From assembly GCF_019218635.1 (NCBI RefSeq), contig NZ_JAHUZB010000001.1, positions 1 to 64,000 of the forward strand: a stretch of DNA of 64,000 nucleotides, written 5' to 3'. This document shows, piece after piece, positions 34,824 to 44,000 of this stretch (the first letter of the stretch is position 1; each line of letters begins with the position of its first letter). Position numbers and translations under genes: made by a program. The DNA comes from Enterococcus alishanensis (lineage in GTDB: Bacteria > Bacillota > Bacilli > Lactobacillales > Enterococcaceae). The notes under the pieces are model-generated. The model was not told the origin of the DNA. It saw only the letters and a program-made list of their open reading frames with translations, and searched no databases.

Positions 34824-34833
34824 AGAATTATTA

Positions 34834-36507
34834 TTAATCTGGAGTCATAATCATTGGTAAAATCATCGGATGACGCTCAGTTTGTTCAAATAAGAATGGT
34901 TGAATGGCACCTACCATTGCCTCTTTTAATTTTGCTTCCGTACAATTTGGATCATTTAAAGCATCTACTAATGCGCGGAATAAAATTCTTTGACCTTCAT
35001 TGATCATATCACCTGATTCACGCATATAAACAAATCCGCGAGACAAAATATCCGGTCCAGCTAAAATTTCACGTTTTTCTAAATCGATGGTCGCCACAGT
35101 TAAAACTAATCCTTCTTCAGATAAGATTCGGCGGTCACGTAAAACGACATTACCGATATCGCCAATTCCGCTACCGTCAACATAAACATCACTAGCATTA
35201 AAATGACCAGCTTTTCTAGCGGAATCAGCTGTTAATGCCAACATATCGCCGTTTTCCATCATGAAACAATTTTCTTCTGGAACACCAGTATCTTGGGCTA
35301 AGCCAGTATGAATTTTTAACATCCGGAATTCACCGTGAATTGGCATGAAGTATTTTGGTTTCATTAAACGTAACATTAATTTTTGCTCTTGCTGACTCCC
35401 ATGACCAGAGGTATGAATATTGTTGACTTTTCCGTGAATCACTTCAGCGCCAGCCTCTGATAGTAAATTGATCAGATGATTGACACTTGTCGTATTTCCT
35501 GGAATCGGTGAGCTAGAAAAAATTACTGTATCATCAGGTTGAATATGAATTTGTCGGTGGGTACCGTTAGCGATTCGTGACAAAGCAGCCATCGGTTCTC
35601 CTTGTGAGCCAGTACATAAAATTAATAATTCATTGGCTGGCATCCGATTAATCTCGGAAGCATCAACGAAAGTATTTTCTGGCACTGTAATATAGCCTAA
35701 GTTTCGACCATTAACAATCGCATTTTCCATACTCCGTCCAAAGACGGCAATTTTTCTACCTGTCGCAACAGCAGCTTCAGCGGCTTGTTGCAAACGATTG
35801 ATATTTGAAGCAAAAGTGGCAAATATGATTCTGCCAGGAACTTTTTCAACGATTCGCAAAATCGAATGACCAATGGTTTGTTCTGATTTTGTAAAGGTTG
35901 GCACTTCCGCGTTGGTACTATCAGACATTAAACATAAGACGCCTTCTTCACCTAAACGAGCCATTTTGTGTAAGTTGGCAGGTTGTCCAACCGGCGTGAA
36001 ATCAAATTTGAAGTCACCGGTTTCGACGATGTTTCCTGAAGGTGTTTTAACAACTACGCCTAATGGATCTGGAATACTATGAGTGGTTCTAAAGAAGCTG
36101 ACTGAAGTTTTACGGAAACGAATCACCGTATCTTCATCAATTTCATGTAATTCAGCATCCCGTAATAGACCATGTTCATCTAATTTATTTTTGATTAATG
36201 CTAATGCCAAAGCACCTGCGTAAATTGGAATATTTACTTGTTTTAATAAGTAAGGTACACCACCGATATGATCTTCATGTCCGTGAGTAATGACTAAAGC
36301 TTTAACTTTGTTAATATTTTGTACGACATAGCTGTAATCGGGAATGACATAATCAATTCCTAAAAGATCATCTTCCGGAAATTTTATTCCAGCATCAATG
36401 ATGATAATTTCATCTTGAAATTGAACCCCATACATATTTTTCCCAATCTCGCCAAGTCCACCTAGGGCAAAAACCCCAGTTTCATTATTTTTAAGCGAGA
36501 GTTTCAT
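34834..36507 (-). CDS. rnjA: Ribonuclease J1
   Basis: 557-aa metallo-beta-lactamase/beta-CASP RNase. The zinc motif HGHEDH is at 75-80, followed by [11 protein letters not shown] and [12 protein letters not shown]-like segments ([10 protein letters not shown]). The beta-CASP part has [20 protein letters not shown] and SGHGSQQEQ, and a C-terminal domain includes [10 protein letters not shown] upstream. It has 5'-exonuclease and endonuclease activity in mRNA decay and 16S maturation. The pairing with rpoY just upstream (2 bases apart) identifies it as the J1 paralogue rather than J2. ACGGAG inside the end of rpoY is its ribosome binding site. Confidence 0.95.
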   Translation of the reverse strand: MKLSLKNNETGVFALGGLGEIGKNMYGVQFQDEIIIIDAGIKFPEDDLLGIDYVIPDYSYVVQNINKVKALVITHGHEDHIGGVPYLLKQVNIPIYAGALALALIKNKLDEHGLLRDAELHEIDEDTVIRFRKTSVSFFRTTHSIPDPLGVVVKTPSGNIVETGDFKFDFTPVGQPANLHKMARLGEEGVLCLMSDSTNAEVPTFTKSEQTIGHSILRIVEKVPGRIIFATFASNINRLQQAAEAAVATGRKIAVFGRSMENAIVNGRNLGYITVPENTFVDASEINRMPANELLILCTGSQGEPMAALSRIANGTHRQIHIQPDDTVIFSSSPIPGNTTSVNHLINLLSEAGAEVIHGKVNNIHTSGHGSQQEQKLMLRLMKPKYFMPIHGEFRMLKIHTGLAQDTGVPEENCFMMENGDMLALTADSARKAGHFNASDVYVDGSGIGDIGNVVLRDRRILSEEGLVLTVATIDLEKREILAGPDILSRGFVYMRESGDMINEGQRILFRALVDALNDPNCTEAKLKEAMVGAIQPFLFEQTERHPMILPMIMTPD

Positions 36508-36509
36508 TA

Positions 36510-36722
36510 TTAAAACTCCGTTAGCTTAAAGTCGGCATTTTCTTGCTCGTAAGTTAAATGATTGCCTTCTAAAAGTTGGATGTATTCCACGTTAAATGGG
36601 GTATTTTCGCGCATTAAATCGTGCACGCGTTCTTCGTTATCAGCTTCAATATAAAGTGATAAAGTTTGTTCTCTTTTTGGATTACGATCCTTGGTTTTTT
36701 GGTAATAAACTTTGTAAATCAT
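36510..36722 (-). CDS. rpoY: RNA polymerase epsilon subunit (RpoY, DUF1447)
   Basis: 70-aa acidic small protein typical of RpoY/Ykz[21 protein letters not shown], then [19 protein letters not shown] and a C-terminal [21 protein letters not shown]. It binds RNA polymerase in Firmicutes. AAAGGAG lies just before the ATG on the minus strand. It is co-transcribed with rnjA, with only 2 bases between the genes. Confidence 0.95.
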   Translation of the reverse strand: MIYKVYYQKTKDRNPKREQTLSLYIEADNEERVHDLMRENTPFNVEYIQLLEGNHLTYEQENADFKLTEF

Positions 36723-36908
36723 TTGAAAATCTCCTTTTAAATAAATTTATCCACGACAAAATGAGGGGCGTCGGCCACCTAATTTTTTATACTCAGACTT
36801 TTAGTAGACTAAAGAGTTGAGAAGAAGCCTCGTCTTTGCTTCTTATTTGTAAAAATATTTTCACCGTTGTGTTGTCTGTTTGATACAACAAGTAAGTGTA
36901 TTTTAGCA
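36723..36908 (-). promoter_or_regulatory. Promoter and long leader of rpoY-rnjA
   Basis: On the minus strand an extended -10, TGC-TAAAAT (36900-36908), with a weak -35 would give a leader of about 170 bases. The leader contains hairpin AGAAGC-AAAGACGAG-GCTTCT and GC-rich GGTGGCCGACGCCCC near the gene. A long leader on an RNase gene suggests autoregulation, which is not shown. Confidence 0.4.
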
Positions 36909-37156
36909 TAGAAGTTGTTAGATGTATAGAAACAAGGCGGGTCAAATGGAATTTAAGAAAATTTTCAGAAATAATTTCATTTGGGAAAATTGTGAGCATT
37001 CCGATATTTTTTGTGATATATTGGAAATATTGCGGTAGAAAAGATTTTTTGGCTTCAATTTTTGATTTTTCATCTCAAATAATTGGGGTATTCCCGCCTT
37101 AAAAAAGAGAATAAATCAATGGAAAAGATTTATTTGATCGAAAAAGGAGGAATTTG
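36909..37156. other. Non-coding gap upstream of the ABC exporter
   Basis: About 250 AT-rich bases with no credible gene. They should hold the exporter promoter on the plus strand; the best I see is TTGTGA then TGATAT near 36991-37020, which is weak. AATTTTCAGAAATAA at 36960-36974 matches the CodY consensus at 12 of 15 positions, which may be chance in AT-rich DNA. Confidence 0.35.
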
Positions 37157-38887
37157 ATGAAATTAATGTGGCGCTATACTTGGCGTTATAAGAAGTTGCT
37201 GTTGTTTGATTTTATTTGTGTGTTTGGTTTCATTTTAATTGAATTAGGTTTGCCAACAATTTTGGCGATGATGATTGATAAAGGGATCAATCAAAATGAT
37301 TTTAACTATGTTCAAAAAATGGGCCTTTGGATGATCGCCATTACTATTCTTGGCGTATTAATGAATATTGGATTACGCTATTTTAGTTCTCGAATCACTT
37401 CTAATATAGTAGCGGATATTCGAGATGACCTATTTGAAAAAATTCAAACTTTTTCTCATAGTGAATTTGAAAAATTAGGTGTTTCTTCATTAATTACAAG
37501 AACGACAAATGATGCGTATCAAATTATGTTGTTTATGCAAAATATTCTAAATACAGGATTCATGACGCCGATGATGTTTGGTGCCAGCTTGTATTTAATT
37601 GTTCGAACTAGTCCGAGTCTAGGGATTTTCGTTTTAGGAGCTCTGCCAATTTTACTTTTAGCTGTAGTGCTAATTGCGAAATACTCTGAACCTTTATCAA
37701 CCAAGCAACAAAAAAACCTAGATAACATTAACGGTATTTTACGGGAGAACTTGTCAGGCTTACGAGTAATTCGTGCATTTGTAAACGAAAAATTCGAAGA
37801 AAAACGTTTCAGAAAAGTAAATGATGATTATGCTAATAGCTCAAAAAGTCTCTTCCATTTAATGGCTGTGGCACAACCGGGATTTTACTTCCTATTTAAT
37901 ATCGTGATGGTCTTGATTATTTGGAATGGATCAATTCAAATCAATGTCGGTTCACTAGAAGTCGGAACCTTGATCGCTTTTATTGAATATATCTTCCACG
38001 CACTGTTTTCATTTATGTTGTTTGCCTCAGTATTCATGATGTACCCTCGTGCAAATGTTTCTGCCGGACGGATTCAAGAAGCTTTTGATATGATTCCAGA
38101 TGTGCAAGACAATCCTGAAGGAATTACTCAGTCAACTGAAAAAGGATATTTAGAGTTTAAAAATGTTACCTTTGCTTATCCTGGACATGCAGAAAGTCCG
38201 ATGATTAGAAATGTCAGCTTTACAGCCAAACCAGGGGAAACAGTAGCATTTATTGGGAGTACAGGCTCTGGGAAATCTACATTAATCCAATTGATTCCAC
38301 GTTTTTATGATGTTACAGATGGTCAAGTTTTAGTAGATGGCATCGATGTGCGAGATTATAAATTAAAAGATTTACGGCAAAAAATTGGTTATATTCCACA
38401 GAAGGCCCAGTTATTTACTGGAACCATTGCAGATAATTTACGCTTTGGGAAAGACGATGCTACTAAAGCAGAGATGCAAAGAGCAGCCGATATTGCCCAA
38501 GCAACAGACTTCATCAGTAAAAAACCAAAAGGCTTTGATGAAAAATTATCTGAAGGCGGTAGCAATTTCTCTGGTGGTCAAAAGCAACGGCTAGCGATTG
38601 CCCGAGCAGTGATTCGCCAACCAGAAATTTATATCTTTGATGATAGTTTTTCTGCTTTAGATTATCAAACTGATGCGAATTTAAGAGCCCGCTTGAAAAA
38701 AGAAACCACTGAATCAACTGTTCTGATTGTGGCGCAAAGGGTCGGAACAATTATGCATTCAGATAAAATTATTGTGTTAAACGAAGGTGTTGTAGTGGGG
38801 GAAGGGACCCATCAAGAATTATTGAAATCTTGTGAAATTTATTATGACATTGCTTCTTCACAATTATCAGAGGAGGAATTGGCATGA
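37157..38887 (+). CDS. ABC exporter, heterodimer subunit with degenerate ATP site (LmrC/EfrA-type)
   Basis: 576-aa half transporter: six transmembrane helices (about 15-300) and an ATPase domain (about 335-570). Walker A is GSTGSGKST and the signature is FSGGQKQRL, but Walker B reads IYIFDDSFSALD with Asp in place of the catalytic Glu, and the switch His is replaced by Gln in VAQRVGTIM. This is the usual partner with a non-hydrolytic site in heterodimeric multidrug exporters. The ATG at 37157 is 6 bases after AAGGAGG; the in-frame TTG at 37154 is closer. Its stop overlaps the next start (ATGA). Substrate unknown. Confidence 0.9.
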   Translation: MKLMWRYTWRYKKLLLFDFICVFGFILIELGLPTILAMMIDKGINQNDFNYVQKMGLWMIAITILGVLMNIGLRYFSSRITSNIVADIRDDLFEKIQTFSHSEFEKLGVSSLITRTTNDAYQIMLFMQNILNTGFMTPMMFGASLYLIVRTSPSLGIFVLGALPILLLAVVLIAKYSEPLSTKQQKNLDNINGILRENLSGLRVIRAFVNEKFEEKRFRKVNDDYANSSKSLFHLMAVAQPGFYFLFNIVMVLIIWNGSIQINVGSLEVGTLIAFIEYIFHALFSFMLFASVFMMYPRANVSAGRIQEAFDMIPDVQDNPEGITQSTEKGYLEFKNVTFAYPGHAESPMIRNVSFTAKPGETVAFIGSTGSGKSTLIQLIPRFYDVTDGQVLVDGIDVRDYKLKDLRQKIGYIPQKAQLFTGTIADNLRFGKDDATKAEMQRAADIAQATDFISKKPKGFDEKLSEGGSNFSGGQKQRLAIARAVIRQPEIYIFDDSFSALDYQTDANLRARLKKETTESTVLIVAQRVGTIMHSDKIIVLNEGVVVGEGTHQELLKSCEIYYDIASSQLSEEELA

Positions 38888-40638
38888 GAAAATCAATTCA
38901 TTCACTAAAACGACTCTTCAGCTATTTGAATCCTTACAAATTTACGTTTATTATCGTTTTAATTTTAACCGTGATAGCTTTAGTTTTAGGAACATTAAGT
39001 CCTTATTTATCTGGCTTGCCAACAACTGAAATTGCTAAAAATATTAGTGAAGGTGAAAGTGTTAACTTCGATTATATTTTTAGAATTATCGTTTGGATCA
39101 TCGTTGTCGGTCTCATTTACAGTGGCACTCAGTTGGGTTCTAACTGGCTGATGGCAAATATTGTCCAAAGTGCGATGCGAGATTTACGGGAAGAAATTGA
39201 AGAAAAAATCAATCGCTTGCCAGTTTCTTATTTTGATCGCAATCAACAAGGAAATATTTTGTCACGGGTAACTAATGACGTAGATGCAGTAAGTAACGCG
39301 ATGCAACAAGCAACTATCCGAAGTATCAATGCTGTTCTAGGAATCATTTTTGGGCTGGCGATGATGTTTTACATCAATCCGACGATGGCTCTAATCTCAA
39401 TGATTATGATTCCAGCATCATTAGTAATTTCAACCTTTATTGTGAAAATTTCTCAAAAAGATTTCCAAGAAATGCAAAACTCACTTGGGGATATGAATGG
39501 CTATGTTCAAGAAAATATGACTGGATTTAATGTATTGAAGGTTTATGGTCGTGAAAAAGAAGCCTTGCAAGGTTTTAATACAGTCAATCACCGTCTGCGT
39601 AAATATGGATTCAGAGCAAACTTTGTCTCTTCTATTATGCAGCCGCTAGTTCAATTAACAGCTTACGGCACTTATATTGCCATGGCTGTCTTAGGTAGCT
39701 GGAATGTTATTAGTGGTGTGATCTTAGTAGGTCAGTTACAAGCTTTTATCCAATATATTTGGCAAGTCAGCCAACCAATGGGTGAAATTACGCAATTGTC
39801 ATCAATGATCCAAGGTGCTTCCGCTTCTGCCAAACGGGTCTTTGACATTTTGGATGAACCAGAAGAAATTGAAAATGCCCATGATTTGCCGCTACCAGAA
39901 AAAATTTCTGGGAATGTTGTTTTTGATCACGTGCAATTTAGTTATGATCCGAAAAAACCATTGATTGAGGACTTGAGTTTTGAAGTAAAAGCCGGTGAAA
40001 CGGTCGCGATTGTTGGTCCGACTGGTGCTGGTAAAACAACCTTAATTAATTTATTAATGCGTTTTTACGATATCGACAGTGGTCAAATATTAATTGATGG
40101 CGTGAATTCTCAAGAAATGAATCGTTCTGATGTTCGATCTATCTTTGGTATGGTGTTGCAAGATGCTTGGCTGTATGAAGGAACGATTGCTGATAATATT
40201 CGTTTTGGTCGTTTAGACGCAACTGATTATGAAGTTGTTGATGCAGCAAAAACGGCTAACGTTGACCATTTTATTCGTACAATGCCAGGTGGCTATGAAA
40301 TGGAAATCAATTCTGAAGGTGACAATGTTTCCTTGGGGCAAAAGCAACTATTAACGATTGCACGAGCGATTATTTCTGATCCGAAAATTTTGATTTTAGA
40401 TGAGGCTACTAGTTCAGTTGATACACGACTAGAAGGTCTGATTCAAAGAGCGATGGAAAAAGTGATGCAGGGGCGGACAAGCTTCGTGATTGCCCACCGT
40501 TTATCAACGATTCGTGATGCAGACTTAATTTTAGTGATGCAAGAGGGCTCTATCATAGAACATGGGACACATGAAAGTTTATTAGCAAAGGGTGGCTTCT
40601 ATGAAAAACTTTATAACAGCCAGTTTGCGGAAGATTAA
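38884..40638 (+). CDS. ABC exporter, heterodimer subunit with canonical Walker B (LmrD/EfrB-type)
   Basis: 584-aa half transporter. Six helices (about 15-310) are followed by an ATPase domain (about 345-580) with Walker A GPTGAGKTT, canonical Walker B ILILDEATSSVD and switch His in VIAHRLSTI. Its signature reads VSLGQKQLL rather than LSGGQ. With the upstream subunit, one composite ATP site is degenerate and the other active. AGAGGAGG precedes the ATG at 38884, which overlaps the first gene by 4 bases. A terminator follows at 40696. Confidence 0.9.
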   Translation: MRKSIHSLKRLFSYLNPYKFTFIIVLILTVIALVLGTLSPYLSGLPTTEIAKNISEGESVNFDYIFRIIVWIIVVGLIYSGTQLGSNWLMANIVQSAMRDLREEIEEKINRLPVSYFDRNQQGNILSRVTNDVDAVSNAMQQATIRSINAVLGIIFGLAMMFYINPTMALISMIMIPASLVISTFIVKISQKDFQEMQNSLGDMNGYVQENMTGFNVLKVYGREKEALQGFNTVNHRLRKYGFRANFVSSIMQPLVQLTAYGTYIAMAVLGSWNVISGVILVGQLQAFIQYIWQVSQPMGEITQLSSMIQGASASAKRVFDILDEPEEIENAHDLPLPEKISGNVVFDHVQFSYDPKKPLIEDLSFEVKAGETVAIVGPTGAGKTTLINLLMRFYDIDSGQILIDGVNSQEMNRSDVRSIFGMVLQDAWLYEGTIADNIRFGRLDATDYEVVDAAKTANVDHFIRTMPGGYEMEINSEGDNVSLGQKQLLTIARAIISDPKILILDEATSSVDTRLEGLIQRAMEKVMQGRTSFVIAHRLSTIRDADLILVMQEGSIIEHGTHESLLAKGGFYEKLYNSQFAED

Positions 40639-40695
40639 AAAAATAAGCGATTCTAACCAGGAGTTTTAAAAAATAAAAATATTTTAATTATTTTT

Positions 40696-40734
40696 AGAGT
40701 TAATCATAAGAAAATATGGTTAACTCTTTTTTTT
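40696..40734 (+). terminator. Terminator of the ABC exporter operon
   Basis: AGAGTTAA-T-CATA pairs with TATG-G-TTAACTCT (a 13-bp stem including one T-G pair) around AGAAAA, then T8. Confidence 0.88.
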
Positions 40735-40963
40735 ATGAGTATTTCGTGATAAGGTTTCATTTTTTTTTAAGTTTTCCGTTCTCTATTTCCAAAATTTTCT
40801 AAATATTTTTCGGTATTCTGAAAAGCTCATCAATTCGGGATTTTTGAAAGATTTAAAAATACCTTAAGATAGAAAAAGCGAATGATAACAAGTTCAATTT
40901 AAAGAAAACTATAATCGCTTTATTTACTTCGATTATGCTTTGCTAAAAAGTCAGCGGATAACC
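40735..40963. other. Non-coding AT-rich gap before the yjeM promoter
   Basis: No gene is seen. An inverted repeat ATAATCG (40911-40917) / CGATTAT (40930-40936) lies about 30 bases before the -35 of the yjeM promoter and could be a protein-binding site. It has no T tract and so is not a terminator. Confidence 0.4.
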
Positions 40964-40993
40964 TTGAAAGCCCTTACAATTAAAGGGTAAAAT
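40964..40993 (+). promoter_or_regulatory. yjeM promoter with cre-like CcpA site over the -35 and spacer
   Basis: TTGAAA (40964-40969), an 18-base spacer and TAAAAT (40988-40993). TGAAAGCCCTTACA (40965-40978) fits the cre consensus TGWAARCGYTWNCW at 13 of 14 positions, the miss being one base of the central CG. Its position over the -35 and spacer implies glucose repression. Confidence 0.55.
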
Positions 40994-41019
40994 TTATTTA
41001 GTATTAAATCAGCAATAAA

Positions 41020-41066
41020 ATGAGTCAAATTTTTTAAAAAGGAGGATTTTATTTAAAAAGACTCAT
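41020..41066 (+). promoter_or_regulatory. Leader hairpin of yjeM with AAGGAGG in the loop
   Basis: ATGAGTC (41020-41026) pairs with GACTCAT (41060-41066), and after a 4-base bulge TTTTTAAA (41031-41038) pairs with TTTAAAAA (41052-41059). The 13-base loop (41039-41051) displays AAGGAGG, which has no start codon at working distance. The real ribosome binding site is a second GGAGGG at 41086-41091. Confidence 0.5.
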
Positions 41067-41097
41067 GCAATAATTATGATAATTTGGAGGGTTAATT

Positions 41098-42600
41098 ATG
41101 TCGAATGGAACGAAAAAGAAACTGACTCTGATTTCTCTAATCTTAATGATTTTTACTTCAGTATTTGGTTTCACTAATATTACACGGGCCTTTTATTTAA
41201 TGGGCTACGCATCAATTCTTTGGTACATTTTAGCGGCCATCACTTTCTTCTTGCCATTTGCTTTTATGTTGTCTGAGTATGGTGCTGCTTTTAAAGACAG
41301 TAAAGGTGGTATTTATGTTTGGATGGCAGAATCTTTTAATCCAAAATTCGCTTTCGTTGGAACATTCATGTGGTATGCATCTTATATCGTTTGGATGGTA
41401 AACGTTGGTACAGGGATTTGGATTCCATTATCTAATGCTATTTTCGGAACTGACCAAACCCAAACTTGGTCACCACTGGGTCTATCTGGGGTGCAAACAT
41501 TAGGTGTTTTAGGTATTTTATGGATTATTTTAATTACAGTTGTATCCTCAAAAGGTTTGGATAGTATCAAAAAGGTAACCTCAATCGGCGGAACTGCCGT
41601 AGCATTGATTAACGTTGTATTATTTGTTGGTGGATTGGTTATCTTAGTTTTAAATGGTCAAATGGCTGAGCCTGTTTCAGCGCAAGCTTTCGTGACTTCA
41701 CCAAATGCCAACTACACTAGTATGATTTCTGTCTTTAGTTTCTTGGTATTTGCTATCTTCGCCTATGGGGGACTAGAAGTTGTTGGTGGTTTAGTTGATG
41801 AAACTGAAAATGCAGAAAAGACTTTCCCTAAAGGGGTAACTATTTCGGCAATCGTTATTGCGGTAGGTTACGCAGTCGGTATTTTCATGGTTGGTACATT
41901 TACTAACTGGCAATTTACTTTTACCCAATTTCCTGGTGATACAGAAGTAACGTTAGGAAACGTAGCGTATATCATGATGAACAATATGGGTTACCAATTA
42001 GGTCACGCATTAGGCGTATCTGAAGCTGCGGCTGTACAAATTGGTCTCTGGGTATCTCGTTACATGGGTCTTTCAATGTTCCTATCTCTAACTGGTGCCT
42101 TCTTCACATTGATCTTCTCTCCATTAAAACAGTTGATCGAAGGAACACCAAAAGAAGTTTGGCCTAAATTCTTAACCAAATCTAAAAATGATATGCCAAT
42201 TAACGCTATGCGAGTACAAGCAGGTATTGTAATCGCAATGATCGCATTAGTATCATTTGGGGGACGTGGCGCGCAAGCCTTCTTCCAAGTATTGGTTTCG
42301 ATGACTAACGTGTCGATGACAATTCCTTATATGTTCTTATCAATTGCTTTCTTAGGATTTAAGAAGAAAACAGAAATTCATAAGCCATTTGAAATTTATA
42401 AAACGAAGAGTATGACGACGCTGGCTGTAGTAGTGGTTACTTTCGTGGTAGGTTTTGCCAATGTATTTACAATCATTCAACCAGCTACTCAAGGAATGAT
42501 TTCAGATACAATCTGGTCAATTGCCGGCCCGGTAATCTTTGGTGTGATTGCCTTAGTCATGTTTAGTCGCTATGAAAAAAAACAAGCTAGCCAAAACTAG
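41098..42600 (+). CDS. yjeM: APC-family amino acid permease, YjeM-type (glutamate/GABA family)
   Basis: 500-aa permease with about 12 hydrophobic helices. The N-terminus MFTSVFGFTNITRAFYLMGY-like segment (IFTSVFGFTNITRAFYLMG), with SKGGIYVWMAESFNPKFAF and FAYGGLEVVGGLVDETENAEKTFPKG, marks the glutamate/GABA YjeM group within the APC superfamily. The substrate is not established. TTTGGAGGG precedes the ATG at 41098, after a structured leader and a cre-like site. The PepS aminopeptidase gene follows 11 bases later in the same operon, which fits peptide-derived amino acid handling. Confidence 0.88.
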   Translation: MSNGTKKKLTLISLILMIFTSVFGFTNITRAFYLMGYASILWYILAAITFFLPFAFMLSEYGAAFKDSKGGIYVWMAESFNPKFAFVGTFMWYASYIVWMVNVGTGIWIPLSNAIFGTDQTQTWSPLGLSGVQTLGVLGILWIILITVVSSKGLDSIKKVTSIGGTAVALINVVLFVGGLVILVLNGQMAEPVSAQAFVTSPNANYTSMISVFSFLVFAIFAYGGLEVVGGLVDETENAEKTFPKGVTISAIVIAVGYAVGIFMVGTFTNWQFTFTQFPGDTEVTLGNVAYIMMNNMGYQLGHALGVSEAAAVQIGLWVSRYMGLSMFLSLTGAFFTLIFSPLKQLIEGTPKEVWPKFLTKSKNDMPINAMRVQAGIVIAMIALVSFGGRGAQAFFQVLVSMTNVSMTIPYMFLSIAFLGFKKKTEIHKPFEIYKTKSMTTLAVVVVTFVVGFANVFTIIQPATQGMISDTIWSIAGPVIFGVIALVMFSRYEKKQASQN

Positions 42601-42611
42601 AGGTGTAAAGA

Positions 42612-43841
42612 ATGGAAAATTTTCAAAAGAATTTAGAAAAATATGCGAATCTAATTGTTAAAACAGGGGTCAACATTCAAAAAGGTGATTTGATTCAACT
42701 GGATATTTCTGTAAATCAAGCACCACTGGCACGTTTAATTGTCAAAAAAGCTTATGAATTAGGTGCCAAAGAAGTGATTATTCGTTGGAATGATGATGTG
42801 ATCTTGAAAGCCCAAGTAGAAAGTATGGACATTGAAGATTTACGAGCAGTTCCCCAATATAAGATGGATGAAATGGATCAATTAGTTGACCAAAGAATGA
42901 CGCGTATCAGTGTAGTCTCACAAGACCCGGGTGTTTTTGCCGGAGTTGATACTGACAAAATTGCGGCTTATCAAGATTATGATCGTAAATTATTGTTTGG
43001 TTTGCGCCAAGTTGCAGCTGCTAATAAAATTTCTTGGACAGTCGTAGCAGCTTCTGAAGCTGGCTGGGCAAAAAAAGTTTTTCCAGATTTACCAGAAGAT
43101 CAACAAGTAGATGCCTTATGGGACGCAATTTTTAAAGCGACGAAAGTTTATGAAGACGATCCAATCGCAGCTTGGGTTGCCCATGAAAAATTATTGCGGG
43201 AAAAAGCTGATATGATGAACAAAGAACAATTCAAAGCGTTACATTATACAGCACCTGGGACGGATATGACGGTTGGCTTACCAGAAGGCCATCTTTGGGA
43301 TAGCGCCCGTAGTATTAATGAAAAAGGTTTTGAATTTATGGCAAATATGCCAACAGAAGAAATATTCACTGCTCCTGATGCGCGTGTGGCTGATGGTGTC
43401 GTTTCTTCAACAAAACCGTTAGCTTACGCAGGGCAAGTCATTACCGGTATTAAATTAACCTTTAAAGATGGTGAAATTGTCGATGTAAAAGCTGATCAAG
43501 GGGAAGAAGTTCTGAAAAACTTAGTGAAAATGGATGAAGGCTCAAAACATTTAGGTGAAGTAGCCTTAGTACCAGATCCGTCCCCAATTTCGCAATCAGG
43601 TATTACATTCTTTAGTACCTTATTTGATGAAAATGCTTCGAATCACTTAGCGATTGGAAATGCTTATGCCTTTAACTTACAAGGCGGCGTTGACATGACT
43701 GAAGAAGAATTAGATGCCAAAGGTTTGAATCGTTCGAAAAACCACGTAGACTTTATGATTGGTTCAGATAAGATGGATGTTGACGGTATTCGTCACGATG
43801 GAACAAAAGTACCGATTTTCCGTAACGGAAACTGGGCTTAA
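42612..43841 (+). CDS. pepS: Aminopeptidase PepS/AmpS (M29 family)
   Basis: 409-aa metallo-aminopeptidase of the M29 family, the usual length. Recognisable are the N-terminal KYANLIVKTGVNIQKGDLI, the central YTAPGTDMTVGLPEGHLW, NMPTEEIFTAPD with the first metal-ligand Glu, GEVALVPDPSPISQSGI with a ligand Glu, and the C-terminal NHLAIGNAYAF then KNHVDFMIGSDKMDVDGI with His and Asp ligands. It removes N-terminal residues from peptides. AGAGGTG precedes the ATG. It lies in an operon with yjeM and ends in a terminator. Confidence 0.93.
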   Translation: MENFQKNLEKYANLIVKTGVNIQKGDLIQLDISVNQAPLARLIVKKAYELGAKEVIIRWNDDVILKAQVESMDIEDLRAVPQYKMDEMDQLVDQRMTRISVVSQDPGVFAGVDTDKIAAYQDYDRKLLFGLRQVAAANKISWTVVAASEAGWAKKVFPDLPEDQQVDALWDAIFKATKVYEDDPIAAWVAHEKLLREKADMMNKEQFKALHYTAPGTDMTVGLPEGHLWDSARSINEKGFEFMANMPTEEIFTAPDARVADGVVSSTKPLAYAGQVITGIKLTFKDGEIVDVKADQGEEVLKNLVKMDEGSKHLGEVALVPDPSPISQSGITFFSTLFDENASNHLAIGNAYAFNLQGGVDMTEEELDAKGLNRSKNHVDFMIGSDKMDVDGIRHDGTKVPIFRNGNWA

Positions 43842-43855
43842 AGTTAATTGATAAA

Positions 43856-43896
43856 CCACTGGCAAAATTGTAAAAGATTTTGTCGGTGGCTTTTTT
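43856..43896 (+). terminator. Terminator of yjeM-pepS
   Basis: CCACTGGCAAAAT (43856-43868) pairs with ATTTTGTCGGTGG (43877-43889, two wobble pairs), then C and T6. Confidence 0.85.
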
Positions 43897-44000
43897 GGTT
43901 AGATTGAGGAGGGGAATTTAATTTCTCCTAAAGTTTTTGGGATTAAGCTAACCGTTTTGTTTATCACTAGAAAGCTGTATGATAAGAATGAGGTGAAGAC

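Noticed and set aside
36596-36820. Plus-strand open frame opposite rpoY
   Set aside because: No ribosome binding site and fully antisense to the convincing rpoY gene.
36960-36974. CodY-like AATTTTCAGAAATAA upstream of the ABC exporter
   Set aside because: Only 12 of 15, with the whole 3' end off consensus and no firm promoter next to it.
41065-41073. Leader peptide ATG-CAA-TAA behind the AAGGAGG at 41039
   Set aside because: Two codons only, about 20 bases from the site, and the site is in a hairpin loop.
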